This document shows positions 46,192 through 55,040 of a stretch of DNA of 64,000 bases, piece after piece. The stretch spans positions 2,046,001 through 2,110,000 of the forward strand of contig NZ_CP025394.1 in NCBI RefSeq assembly GCF_002943525.1, given 5' to 3'. The translations under genes were made by a program, and so were the position numbers. The DNA comes from Kitasatospora sp. MMS16-BH015. Lineage in GTDB: Bacteria > Actinomycetota > Actinomycetes > Streptomycetales > Streptomycetaceae. Position 1 is the first letter of the stretch. Each line of letters opens with the position of its first letter. The notes beneath the pieces are model-generated. The model ran no database searches. It saw nothing but the letters and a program-made list of their open reading frames with translations, and had not been told where the DNA came from.

Positions 46192-47775
46192 ATGAGTCAG
46201 GCACCGGAGGGGCTCACGCCGACCGAGGAGGGCCTCTGGAAGGCCTTCTGCCGGGGCGAGGTCTGCGACCTAAGCAGCGGCGACAGCGAGGTGGACGACA
46301 TCACCTCCGGGCCGGACTGGCCCGAGGAGCGCACCATCCGGGCCGAGGTGATCGCCCGGCTGCTGCTGGCCAGCCCCACCCCCGCTCCCGGGCGCGTCAC
46401 CTCGCTCCGGCTCACCGGCGCCTACATATCCGGCTACCTCAACCTGGCCGGCGGCGTCTTCCCGCACTACGTGGAGCTGCGGTACTGCCGGTTCGAACGC
46501 AAGGTGCTGATCTCCGAGGCCCGGGCCGGCACGGTGCGGCTGATCAGCTGCTTCATCCCCCGGATCGAGGCCTCCCGACTGGTCACCGAGGGTGACCTGC
46601 ACCTCCCCCGCTGCGTGATCCCCTGGGGCGTGCGGCTCACCGACGCCCGGATCGGCACCGACCTGCTGGTCAACCAGATGATCATCGGCAGCGACAGCTT
46701 CGGCCGGGCCTTCGCCGGCGACGGCCTCAGCGTCGACCAGGACCTGGAGGCCGAGCGGATCACCTCCTACGGCGAGGTCGCGCTGCGCTCGGCCCGGATC
46801 GGCGGCCGGCTCACCTTCCGCGGCTCCCAGCTCTACGCCCCCGCCCCGCGCGAGGAGCGCAACTGCCTCAACCTGGCCCGGGTGCAGGTCGGCAACACCC
46901 TCTACCTCGGCGGTTCGCTGGACGGCGGCTGGACCACCTCGCGCACCATCTACGGCTACGGCTACGGCGGCTACCTCGGCACCGACAGCGCCACCACCCC
47001 GATGCGGGCCTTCGGCGGGGTCCGGATGGTCGACGGCCGGTTCGACGCCGCCTGCGTGATCAACCGGGCCGAGTTCCACCTCGCCCCCGGGCAGGAGCTC
47101 TCGCTGCGCCGGGTCAAGACGCCCGAGCTGCGCTTCACCTGCCCGGCGCCGGCCGAGGGCAAGGTCTCCTTCTCCCGCGCCCAGATCGGCAACCTGGTCG
47201 ACGCCCCCGAGAGCTGGCCGCGCAACGGCCGGGTCGGGCTGACCGGCTTCACCTACGAATCGCTCCGCTCCGAGGTGCCGTTCTCGGTGGCGCAGCGGAT
47301 CGCCTGGCTCGGCGACTCGATGGGCGAGTACCAGCCGGAGCCGTACGAGCAGCTGGCCGCCACCCTGCGGCGGGCCGGCCGGGACGAGGACGCCCGCGAG
47401 GTGCTCTACGCCAAGCAGCGCCGCCGCCGCTCCACGCTGCCGCTGCCCGGGCGGATCTGGGGCCGGCTCCAGGACGCCACCGTGGGCTACGGCTACCGCC
47501 CGGGGCGCGCGGCGCTCTGGCTGGTGGCGGCCTGGGCGCTGGGCGCCGCGTACTTCAGCGGCCACCAGCCGCCGCCTCTCAAGGCGGACGAGGTGCCGAC
47601 CTGGGACCCGCTCCTCTACTCCCTGAGCAAAGTCATCCCGGTGGTGAATCTCGGTCAGGACGGGTGGAACCCGCAGGACGCCGGCCAGTGGGTGGCCTCC
47701 GGCCTGGTGATCGCCGGCTGGGTGCTGGCCACCACCGTGGTGGCGGGCGCGAGCCGACTGCTGCAGCGGGGCTGA
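46192..47775 (+). CDS. Beta-helix membrane protein of unknown function
   Basis: The ATG has GGGGGAG 7 nt upstream and gives 527 aa. Residues about 55-370 show a roughly 20-residue periodic pattern ([75 protein letters not shown]) typical of a pentapeptide-like right-handed beta-helix. A charged helical linker and two membrane helices ([34 protein letters not shown]) end it. Homologues are often labelled membrane-associated oxidoreductase, but I see no cofactor motif. Divergent from hisD. Confidence 0.78.
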   Translation: MSQAPEGLTPTEEGLWKAFCRGEVCDLSSGDSEVDDITSGPDWPEERTIRAEVIARLLLASPTPAPGRVTSLRLTGAYISGYLNLAGGVFPHYVELRYCRFERKVLISEARAGTVRLISCFIPRIEASRLVTEGDLHLPRCVIPWGVRLTDARIGTDLLVNQMIIGSDSFGRAFAGDGLSVDQDLEAERITSYGEVALRSARIGGRLTFRGSQLYAPAPREERNCLNLARVQVGNTLYLGGSLDGGWTTSRTIYGYGYGGYLGTDSATTPMRAFGGVRMVDGRFDAACVINRAEFHLAPGQELSLRRVKTPELRFTCPAPAEGKVSFSRAQIGNLVDAPESWPRNGRVGLTGFTYESLRSEVPFSVAQRIAWLGDSMGEYQPEPYEQLAATLRRAGRDEDAREVLYAKQRRRRSTLPLPGRIWGRLQDATVGYGYRPGRAALWLVAAWALGAAYFSGHQPPPLKADEVPTWDPLLYSLSKVIPVVNLGQDGWNPQDAGQWVASGLVIAGWVLATTVVAGASRLLQRG

Positions 47776-47888
47776 GGCGGCCGACTGCGGTCCGGGCGGG
47801 GCTTCCGGCGCGGTGCTGCAGCCGCTCACCGGGGCCCGCACCGCCGGCGCGGCGCGCGGCGGGCCCGCGGACACCTAAGCTGTGCGCC

Positions 47889-48617
47889 GTGACTGAACGG
47901 CTGCCGCTCTTCCCGCTGAACACGGTGCTCTACCCGGGGCTCGTGCTGCCCCTGCACGTCTTCGAGGACCGCTACCGGCGGATGGTCGCCGATCTGCTCG
48001 CCCGGCCGGAGGGCGCACCGCAGCGGTTCGGCGTACTGGCCATCAAGGACGGCCGCGAGGTCGCACCGGTCCGCGAGCACGAGGAGCCGGCCGGCCCGCT
48101 GGACGGGCTCGGCACCGTCACCGGCGACCCGTTGGAGGCCCTGCACCACATCGGCTGCATCGCCGACGTCACCTCGGTGCAGGAACTCCCGGACAGCCAG
48201 TACAAGTTGGTGGTCACCGGCACCACCCGGTTCTGGCTCCGCTCGGTGGACACCGGCGGCCCGTACCTGATCGGCGAGGTCGAGCCGATCGAGGAGAAAC
48301 AGGGCGAGGAGGCCGGCGCGCTCGCGCTGGGCGTCGAGCGGGCCTTCCGCGCGTACCAGAAGCGGCTGGCCGGGGCCCGCGAATCCAGCCTGGCCGGCGA
48401 GCAGGACCTGCCGGTCGACCCCCAGGTGCTCTCCTACCTGGTGGCCGCCGCCGCCCTGCTCCCCACCCCGGTCAAGCAGCAGCTGCTCGCCGCCACCGAC
48501 ACCGCCACCCGCCTCGCCGCCGAGCTCGACCTGCTCCGGCACGAGACCGCGATCCTGGGCTGGCTGCCCTCCGTCCCCGCCTACGACCTCACCCGCCAGC
48601 CGTTCAGCCCGAACTGA
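47889..48617 (+). CDS. LON substrate-binding domain protein
   Basis: The GTG at 47889 gives 242 aa beginning RLPLFPLNTVLYPGLVLPLH, the classic start of the Lon N-terminal (LON/PUA-like) domain. It lacks the ATPase and protease parts of Lon. The C-terminal 80 residues are helical. Stand-alone LON proteins are common in actinobacteria and may be adaptors for proteolysis, but this is not shown. Confidence 0.87.
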   Translation: MTERLPLFPLNTVLYPGLVLPLHVFEDRYRRMVADLLARPEGAPQRFGVLAIKDGREVAPVREHEEPAGPLDGLGTVTGDPLEALHHIGCIADVTSVQELPDSQYKLVVTGTTRFWLRSVDTGGPYLIGEVEPIEEKQGEEAGALALGVERAFRAYQKRLAGARESSLAGEQDLPVDPQVLSYLVAAAALLPTPVKQQLLAATDTATRLAAELDLLRHETAILGWLPSVPAYDLTRQPFSPN

Positions 48618-48733
48618 CCCGCCGGTCGCACCCAGGCCGTGGGCTCGGCCACCGCGCCGCACCCGCACCGCCCACGCCTCGCTCGCCCCCTCCGGCCCGT
48701 CCACTCCGTCCACCTCCCCAGGAGCCCGCACCG

Positions 48734-49225
48734 ATGGCGAAGAAGAAGTCCGGCGGCCAGGGCACCCCGGCCACCGTCGCACTGACCGCCGCGGGGGTGG
48801 AGTTCGGCGTGCACGCCTACGAGCACGACCCGGCCGCCGCCTCCTACGGCACCGAGGCCGCCGAGGCGCTGGGCATCCCGGCGGAGCGGGTGTTCAAGAC
48901 CCTGCTGGCCGAGGTGGACTCCCGGCTCGCCGTGGCCGTGGTGCCGGTCTCCGGCCAGCTCGACCTCAAGGCGCTGGCCACCGCGCTCGGCGGCAAGCGG
49001 GCCGCGATGGCCGATCCGGCCGCCGCCGAGCGCTCCACCGGCTACGTGCTCGGCGGCATCTCCCCGCTCGGCCAGCGCCGCCCGCTGCCCACCGTGCTCG
49101 ACACCTCGGCGCTGGCCCACCCCACCGTCTACGTCTCGGCCGGCCGCCGAGGCCTGGAGGTCTCGCTGACCCCGGCCGACCTGATCCGCCTCACCGCCGC
49201 CACCACGGCCCCGATCGGTCGCTGA
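48734..49225 (+). CDS. ybaK: YbaK-type Cys-tRNA(Pro)/Cys-tRNA(Cys) deacylase
   Basis: The 163-aa protein matches the YbaK/EbsC editing domain in length and pattern: HAYEHDPAAASYGTEAAEAL, VFKTLLAEVD with the catalytic Lys, VPVSGQLDLKALA, GYVLGGISPLGQRRPLPTVL, and YVSAGRRGLEVSL. It hydrolyses cysteine mischarged on tRNA(Pro) in trans. CCAGGAG lies 10 nt before the ATG. It is colinear with the LON gene. Confidence 0.9.
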   Translation: MAKKKSGGQGTPATVALTAAGVEFGVHAYEHDPAAASYGTEAAEALGIPAERVFKTLLAEVDSRLAVAVVPVSGQLDLKALATALGGKRAAMADPAAAERSTGYVLGGISPLGQRRPLPTVLDTSALAHPTVYVSAGRRGLEVSLTPADLIRLTAATTAPIGR

Positions 49226-49345
49226 CCGGCTCCGGGCGGGCACCGACCCGGTCCGCATGGGCACCGAATCCGGTTCGTATCCATATCGACATCGCACCGG
49301 AATTCGGCGGGCCGGTAAATCAACTTTGCCATTCCTTGACTCTCA

Positions 49346-49358
49346 TATGATCACCCGA
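49346..49358 (+). promoter_or_regulatory. Leaderless-type promoter of the M16-like gene
   Basis: TATGAT (49346-49351) lies 6 nt before the ATG at 49358, so transcription would start at the start codon. There is no SD. The block 49315-49352 is AT-rich for this genome. No good -35 box at standard spacing. Confidence 0.5.
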
Positions 49359-50839
49359 TGAACCACGACCTCATCGACGGCGTGCCCGTCCTGTGGGCGG
49401 ATGCGCCGGGCCCGCTCGAAGCCACCCTGATCTTCGCCTGCGGCGCCCGGGACGAGACCCTGCGCACGCTCGGCGTGACCCACCTGATCGAGCACCTCGC
49501 GATGAGCACCCTGCCCCGGCTGCACCACGACCACAACGCCTCGGTCGACCTCTCGCTCACCCAGTTCACCTGCAGCGGCCGCCCCGAGCAGGTGGCGGAC
49601 TTCCTGACCCGGGTCTGCACCGCGCTCGGCGACCTTCCGCTGGGCCGGGTCGACCAGGAGGCGGGCGTGCTCGCCGCCGAGGACGGCCGGGTGGCCGACC
49701 CGCAGACCGCCGAGCTGCTCTCGCACCGCTACGGCGCCCAGGGGCCCGGCCTCGCCGCCTACCGGGGGCCGGGCCCGGACCGGATCCCGCTGGAGGCCGT
49801 CCGGGAGACCGTGACCCGGTACTTCCACCGGACGAACGCCACCCTGGTGCTCACCGGCCCGCCGCCGGCCGGCCTCCGGCTGCCGCTGCCCGCCGGCACC
49901 CGACCCGACCGCACCGCCACCCAGCCGGTACTGCACCACGGCCCGTCCTGGCGCCAGGAGCAGGTGCCCGGCCCGGGCCTCGCCCTGCACGGCGACCTGG
50001 AGGACTTCGCGCTGGCCCTGGCCACCAAGGTGCTCGCCGAGCGGCTGCGGGAGACCGTCCGGCACCAGCACGGCCTCTCCTACGAGGTGGACGGCGGCGT
50101 CGTCTTCACCGGCCCCGGCCAGGGCGAGCGCACCATCTGCCTCGACGCCCGGGAGGGCCAGGAGCAGAAGGTGGCCGAACTCCTCTGGGCCGAGACCCTC
50201 CGGCTGGCCCGCGAGGGCATGACCGAGCAGGAGCTGGCCGAGGAGGTGGCCGCCGCCCGCGAGGCCTGGGAGGACCCGCGCTCGATCCCCTACGAGCTCG
50301 GCGAGGCCGCCGCCGACGCGCTGCTCGGCGAGAGCTACCTCGACGCCCCGACCCGGCTGGCCGCGATGGCCGCCGTCACCCCCGAACAGGCCCGCCAGGC
50401 CCTGGCCGCCGCGCTCGGCACCGCCCTGGTGGTCGTCCCCTGCGAGGTCGAACTCGACCTCCGACAGCTCGACGGCACCCCGCTCCCCCAGCAGCACTGC
50501 CCCGGCGGTGTGACCGAACTCCCCTCCGGCGGCCAGGTGTTCCGCCCGCCGCTGACCGAGCGGCTGCGATACTCCGCCGCCCGGAAGACCAAGCTGGTGG
50601 TCACCGACACCGGCCTGCACTTCCAGGAGCCGGACGGCACCGTCCACCACGTGGCCTACTCCGAGGTAGCCGCCGTGGAGATGAACGGCCCCGGCCGGGT
50701 GGTCTTCGGCCGCAACACCTGCCTCGTCCCCGCCATCGCCGACCTGTTCGCCGACCTCGGCCCGGCCGTCCGCGCCATCGACGCCGCCGTACCGGCCGAA
50801 CTCCGCTACCCTGCCTCGGCGTTCCGCCCGGTCGACTGA
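49358..50839 (+). CDS. M16 family peptidase-like protein with extra C-terminal domain
   Basis: The first 400 of 493 residues have the two-lobe M16 (insulinase/pitrilysin) pattern. The inverted zinc motif HxxEH appears as THLIEHLAM near residue 43; the second-lobe features (ETVRHQHGLSYEV) are also present. Residues about 400-470 (KTKLVVTDTGLHFQEPDGTV, HHVAYSEVAAVEMNG) resemble a PH-like beta domain, which is not usual in M16 enzymes. No signal peptide, so it acts in the cytoplasm. It could be active, or partner another subunit. Confidence 0.8.
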   Translation: MNHDLIDGVPVLWADAPGPLEATLIFACGARDETLRTLGVTHLIEHLAMSTLPRLHHDHNASVDLSLTQFTCSGRPEQVADFLTRVCTALGDLPLGRVDQEAGVLAAEDGRVADPQTAELLSHRYGAQGPGLAAYRGPGPDRIPLEAVRETVTRYFHRTNATLVLTGPPPAGLRLPLPAGTRPDRTATQPVLHHGPSWRQEQVPGPGLALHGDLEDFALALATKVLAERLRETVRHQHGLSYEVDGGVVFTGPGQGERTICLDAREGQEQKVAELLWAETLRLAREGMTEQELAEEVAAAREAWEDPRSIPYELGEAAADALLGESYLDAPTRLAAMAAVTPEQARQALAAALGTALVVVPCEVELDLRQLDGTPLPQQHCPGGVTELPSGGQVFRPPLTERLRYSAARKTKLVVTDTGLHFQEPDGTVHHVAYSEVAAVEMNGPGRVVFGRNTCLVPAIADLFADLGPAVRAIDAAVPAELRYPASAFRPVD

Positions 50840-50869
50840 CCCCCACTCCCCTCCCCAGAGAGCTCTCCC

Positions 50870-51454
50870 GTGCCCACCTACGCCGCGATCACCGCCGTCC
50901 CCGCCGACCGCGTCCTCACCGCCCTCGGCCAGTCCAAGCTCGGCGGCTACCTCTACCCCGGCACGGCCGCCGCACCCGGCTGCGCCGTCCTCTTCGACCC
51001 GCCCAAGGCCCGGTTCGGCCGGATCTCCCACGGCCGCCGGCTCGACCCCGCCTGGCGCCTGGCCGTCGAACTCAAGGCCCCCGTCTGGCTGATCGAGTCC
51101 GGCGAGGCCGGCGCCTGCGCCACCGCCTGCTACCCCACCGGCGGCTACGACCAGTTCGAATGGGCCGACGACTGGACCCCGCCGAGCGACCCGGCCGAGT
51201 TCGCCGCCCACCTGGCCGCCTGGCGCAAGCACTGCCTCAAGACCGCCGAGAAGATGCTCCTCGCCGACCCCGACGAGTTCGCCGCCCTCCGCAACGACCC
51301 CACCCCCGACGGCACCCGCACCAGCGCCGAGGACCTGCTCCGCCACCTCTGCACCATCGTCGGCGCCCCCACCACCGCCGTCGGCCAATCCCTCCTCACC
51401 CAAGCCGGCCCGGCCGGCCGCGAGTTCACCCGCTTCGAGGCCAAGGGCCGCTGA
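50870..51454 (+). CDS. Conserved hypothetical protein, 194 aa
   Basis: The GTG start has AGAGAG 7 nt upstream and lies 30 nt after the M16-like gene, so the two are probably co-transcribed. The protein is soluble, without signal or membrane segments. It reads as an alpha/beta N-terminal half (PAWRLAVELKAPVWLIESGE, CYPTGGYDQFEWADDWTPPS) and a helical C-terminal half with HCLKTAEKMLLADPDEFAAL. I do not recognise a family. Confidence 0.65.
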   Translation: MPTYAAITAVPADRVLTALGQSKLGGYLYPGTAAAPGCAVLFDPPKARFGRISHGRRLDPAWRLAVELKAPVWLIESGEAGACATACYPTGGYDQFEWADDWTPPSDPAEFAAHLAAWRKHCLKTAEKMLLADPDEFAALRNDPTPDGTRTSAEDLLRHLCTIVGAPTTAVGQSLLTQAGPAGREFTRFEAKGR

Positions 51455-51502
51455 CCCCGGGGGCGGTCGCTGCTCCGCCCGCCGCTCTGGAATGCTGGAG
51501 GC

Positions 51503-52318
51503 ATGGTGGAACCGGACCCGGCGGGGCGGCGCGGCACGGCGGAGGAGAGACGGAAGCGGGTGACGGCCTCCCTGGTCTCGCTCGCCGCCGTGGGCCTGGT
51601 CGTGGCCCACATGGTCAGACCCGACCTGAAGGTCGACGCCGCCACGCTGGTCCTGGCCGCCATCGCGGTGCTCCCGTGGCTCGGCAGCCTCTTCGAGAGC
51701 ATCGAGCTGCCCGGCGGCGCCAAGCTCCAGTACCGGCAACTGCAGGAGCGCGTAGCGGAAGCCGAACAGCGGGCCACCGAGGCCCAGTTGGCCGTCGGTG
51801 CCGCCAACCGCCAGGCCCGCGCCGCGCTGGTGGTCACCAGTGGCGACGACACCCCGCCGGAGGACGTCTCACGCGAAGTCCAGCGGCTCACCGAGGAGTT
51901 CGCCCGCCTGCGTCGAACGGCTCCGTCCAGCGCCGACCGGACCTACCGCCAGGAGCTGATCGCTGCGGAGTTGGTCCGGCTCACGCCACTGCTCTCGCCG
52001 TTCGATGTCCTGGAGTCCCTGCACTCCACGGACAGCGGCACCAGGCTGGCGGCGTACGCCCGGCTGTACGCCTGCCCGGAGGGCGAGTTCCTCCTCCCAC
52101 TGGCGGCGGCGGCCGCCGCCGAACCGCTGGCCTTCTCGCAGTACTGGGGGTTCCGAGCGGTCGACGCGGTGATCGACGTGGTCGGGCCGAGCAGTGTGCC
52201 GCTGGCAGTGGTACGGATCCTGCGCGCCGCGATGGCCGAGCTCCCCAACCGGGCGAGCGACCGGAGCGCGCAGCTGCGCTCGACGCTCGCCCGGCTGGAG
52301 GAGGCGGCGAGCGTCTGA
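51503..52318 (+). CDS. Membrane protein with coiled coil, unknown function
   Basis: The 271-aa protein has two membrane helices close to the N-terminus (residues about 22-40 and 46-64), then a Gln/Glu/Ala-rich coiled coil (QYRQLQERVAEAEQRATEAQ) and a helical C-terminal domain of about 130 residues. The topology suggests a cytoplasmic C-terminal scaffold. I do not recognise a family. It stands 48 bp after the previous gene. Confidence 0.62.
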   Translation: MVEPDPAGRRGTAEERRKRVTASLVSLAAVGLVVAHMVRPDLKVDAATLVLAAIAVLPWLGSLFESIELPGGAKLQYRQLQERVAEAEQRATEAQLAVGAANRQARAALVVTSGDDTPPEDVSREVQRLTEEFARLRRTAPSSADRTYRQELIAAELVRLTPLLSPFDVLESLHSTDSGTRLAAYARLYACPEGEFLLPLAAAAAAEPLAFSQYWGFRAVDAVIDVVGPSSVPLAVVRILRAAMAELPNRASDRSAQLRSTLARLEEAASV

Positions 52319-52451
52319 CCGCCCGGCCCGACCCCGGAAAGTCCCGGGTGGAGTAGGTCGCACCGCACCTGTGCCGCTCCGCCGTGTCGTAAGTTCCGCC
52401 TCGTCGAACGGAATCGGCGCGATCGCCGCGCGCAGTCCACGAGGGGGAGCC

Positions 52452-53693
52452 ATGTCGAGCGCCGGGGCCTCGCCCAGGACCGAGAGCCGCCGGCCGGGGC
52501 CCGGCTCGCCGACGGGCAGCGGGAGACTCGTGGGCGGCGGGGCGCTCGGCGGGGCGCTCGGCGTGCCGACCATGGTGCTGGTCACCCTGGTCACCGTGCT
52601 GAGCAAGGGGCCGCTCTTCCTGCCCGGGGCGGTCAGCGACCTGCTGCAGCGGGATCTGGGCCTCGGGCCGGGCGGCATCGGGCTGATCATCGCGCTGTAC
52701 TGGACCGGGTCGACGTACGGGGCGTACCTGAGCCGGCGCGGGGCGGGCGGCGGGGTGGTCGAGCGGCGGATCGGGGTGGCACTGCTGGCCACCGCGACGG
52801 TGCTGGTGGTCACCGCGGTCTGGCCGCTGGTCGGGCTCTGGGCGGGGGCGGTGGTCGGCGGGCTGGTGTACGGGTACACCCAGCCGCACACCAACTTCCT
52901 ACTGGTGCGCCGCTGCGCGCCCCGGGTCCAGGGGGTGGCCTTCGGCATCAAGCAGGCGTCCATCCCGCTGGCGGTGCTGTTCTACTCGCTCGCGGTGCCC
53001 GCGATCGCCGTCCCGGCGGGCTGGCGTCCGCTGTTCCTGGTGGCCGGCCTGCTCTGCGCCGCCCAGGGCGGCCACCTGCTCACCTTCACCGCCGCCCGCG
53101 GCACCCGCTCGAGGGCCCGGCAGGCCGCCGAACGGCTCACCTTGGACCGGCAGTTGTTCGCACTGGCGGCGGCCGGTGCCTGCGGGGCGGCGGTCGGCAA
53201 CAGCCTCGGCGGCTTCCTCTTCTCCTCGCTCACCCACGACGGCAACAGCACCCTGACGGCCAGCCTGCTGGTCTCCGGCGGCTCGGTGCTCGCGGCCGTG
53301 GTCCGGATCGTGGTCGGCCGCCGCGTCGACCGCTCGCCCACCCGGCCGCTGCGGCTGCTGATGCTGCTCTTCCTGCTCGGCGCGGCGGGCACCGCCCTGC
53401 TCACCGTCCCGCTGCTCCCGGCCCAACTCCTCGGCACCCTCCTCGCGTTCGGCGGCGGCTGGGGCTGGGCCGGCCTGCTCCACCACACCGCCTCCGCCGC
53501 CTACCCGGGCCACGAGGCCGCCGCCACCGCCTACACCCAGATGGGCGTCTCCATCGGCGGCGCCCTCGGCCCCCTCGGCTTCGGCCTCCTGATCACCGCC
53601 ACCGGCCACACCCTCGCCTGGTGGAGCATGACCGCCCTCGCCCTGGCCGCTTGCCTCTGCCTCACCCGAGCCGGCCACTCACGGCTCGACTAA
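52452..53693 (+). CDS. MFS transporter (CynX/NimT-like)
   Basis: The ATG has GAGGGGGAG just upstream; the 413-aa protein has 12 likely helices after a Gly/Ser/Pro-rich tail. Loop SRRGAGGGVVERRIGV after helix 2 and the YGYTQPHTNFLLVRR segment suit the small-molecule MFS branch to which CynX/NimT-type proteins belong. Substrate unknown. It is the last intact gene before the IS-rich segment. Confidence 0.8.
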   Translation: MSSAGASPRTESRRPGPGSPTGSGRLVGGGALGGALGVPTMVLVTLVTVLSKGPLFLPGAVSDLLQRDLGLGPGGIGLIIALYWTGSTYGAYLSRRGAGGGVVERRIGVALLATATVLVVTAVWPLVGLWAGAVVGGLVYGYTQPHTNFLLVRRCAPRVQGVAFGIKQASIPLAVLFYSLAVPAIAVPAGWRPLFLVAGLLCAAQGGHLLTFTAARGTRSRARQAAERLTLDRQLFALAAAGACGAAVGNSLGGFLFSSLTHDGNSTLTASLLVSGGSVLAAVVRIVVGRRVDRSPTRPLRLLMLLFLLGAAGTALLTVPLLPAQLLGTLLAFGGGWGWAGLLHHTASAAYPGHEAAATAYTQMGVSIGGALGPLGFGLLITATGHTLAWWSMTALALAACLCLTRAGHSRLD

Positions 53694-53737
53694 TTCGCTT
53701 GCCCGGACACCGCCGGTCCGTGCCAGACTCCGCCCTG

Positions 53738-54031
53738 ATGGTTCACCTTCTCTTCCCCTCCTCCCTGACCTGGGACGAAGTCGACCCCGCCCGGCACCCC
53801 TTCGACCCGGAGACTGCCGCCGAAGTGGTCCGCTCGCTCGGCCCCGCGCAACGGGTGCCGGTCTGCCCCGTCCCGCGCGACTACGGCCCGGCCTGGCGGG
53901 AGTGGCAGGCCGACACGGGCCGGCCCTGGGTCGAGGCGATGTCCCAGCTGCTCGTCGAGCGCTACGGCCGCTGGGCGAGCGGCTGGCGATGGTCCGTCGG
54001 CGAAGGCGACTTCGACGGCGGCCCGGTGGGT
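53738..54031 (+). pseudogene. Hypothetical gene cut off by an IS end
   Basis: An ATG at 53738 opens a protein-like frame of about 98 residues (FPSSLTWDEVDPARHPFDPE, YGPAWREWQADTGRPWVEAM, LLVERYGRWASGWRWSVGEG). At 54032 the sequence becomes the terminal repeat of an IS3-type element and the frame runs on into unrelated DNA until a stop at 54247. The original 3' part is not found at the other side of the segment. I do not know its function. Confidence 0.6.
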
Positions 54032-54090
54032 GGGCTTTACCCCGTGGTGTGGACACTTCTGAGAAGCGGATCTTCGGGTCCGTGGAGAGG
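54032..54090 (+). repeat. Solo copy of the IS3-type terminal repeat
   Basis: These 59 bp, beginning GGGCTTTACCCC and containing GGACACTTCTGAGAAGCGGA, match in inverted orientation the right end of the intact IS at 57457-57515, with only a handful of differences. No transposase follows it. The two copies face each other across 3.4 kb. Confidence 0.85.
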
Positions 54091-54330
54091 AATCTCAATG
54101 ACCGTGTCAAGCCGTCTGCGTGACCGGCGGGCGGAGGTGAAGAGCCTTTTGTCACGCAGCATCGCCCACAGAACGTCGACTCGGCGGCGGGCGAGCGCGA
54201 GCAGGGCCTGGGTGTGCAGCAGCCCTTCGCCGCGCTTCTTCAGGTAGTAGTCCCGGGACGGACCCGGCCGCATCATGGCGGTCTGGGCGGCCAGGAACAG
54301 CGTCTCGTCGTCGGCAAAGCCCGCACCTTC
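54091..54330 (-). pseudogene. IS110-family transposase, C-terminal relic
   Basis: The minus strand encodes LFLAAQTAMMRPGPSRDYYL then KKRGEGLLHTQALLALARRR and VDVLWAMLRDKRLF, the conserved C-terminal end of IS110-type transposases. The N-terminal RuvC-like part and the usual stop are absent. It runs into the solo IS end on one side and unrelated DNA on the other. Confidence 0.75.
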
Positions 54331-54390
54331 CCCGCCCGCGCTTGTGACGTCCTACGATCAACCCATGGTCCACCACGTCATTGGAGAGTT

Positions 54391-54966
54391 ATGACCAACT
54401 TGGTAGATGGGCTCGACTGGCTTCCCAACCACTTTCAGCAAGGGTTCTCGGTAACGTTCGCCCGAGGGGTGCAGCCACGGGATCTCCTGGTACGCATGGG
54501 ATGCCCAGAGGAGAGCCTGGCCGAGATGACCCGCGAGGAGGCCGAGGAGGTCGACATGGACGAGGACGTCCGCGTCATCCGTGCGGGATTCCTGAACGAC
54601 TGGGGATATGCCGTGCAGAGCTGGGACGCTCACATCCTGGGAGAAGAGGGCGAGTTGATGGCCCGAGTGTCCGAGGGCACGGAGGTGGTCGTCCTGGTGA
54701 GCACGGCTACCGTCCCCTGGTTCGCGTACTGTGCCGACGGCCGCCTGGTGTGCAGTTTTGATCCTGGCACTCCACTCGGCCGCTACGGGGACGAACCCGA
54801 CCGCTTCCTGGCGGCGATGGAACGGTCCGGAGTCCTCGTCGACAGCCCGGACGAGGAGCATCAACCAGTCGCAGCCATGCTGCGGATGGCCGAAGCGGAA
54901 TTCGGACTGGCTCTGCCTGTCGAGGATATCGTGCGCGGCGAGTTGTTGGCCGGCCAGGTCGTCTGA
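54391..54966 (+). CDS. DUF6461 family protein
   Basis: The ATG has GGAGAG 2 nt upstream, giving a 191-aa protein. The opening DGLDWLPNHFQQGFSVTFAR, the middle GYAVQSWDAHILGEEG, and VPWFAYCADGRLVCSFDPGT follow the DUF6461 pattern common in streptomycetes. It is acidic, soluble and without a signal. Codon use is less GC-biased than in the core genes around it. It ends 74 bp from the end of the convergent nuclease gene; an immunity-type role is conceivable but not shown. Confidence 0.75.
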   Translation: MTNLVDGLDWLPNHFQQGFSVTFARGVQPRDLLVRMGCPEESLAEMTREEAEEVDMDEDVRVIRAGFLNDWGYAVQSWDAHILGEEGELMARVSEGTEVVVLVSTATVPWFAYCADGRLVCSFDPGTPLGRYGDEPDRFLAAMERSGVLVDSPDEEHQPVAAMLRMAEAEFGLALPVEDIVRGELLAGQVV

Positions 54967-55040
54967 CCGAGGTGGCGCTACCGAGAACGAGGTGGCGAAG
55001 AGGGCGTGTCGCGCTCCTCCTCGCCACCTCGGAGCCGGCG

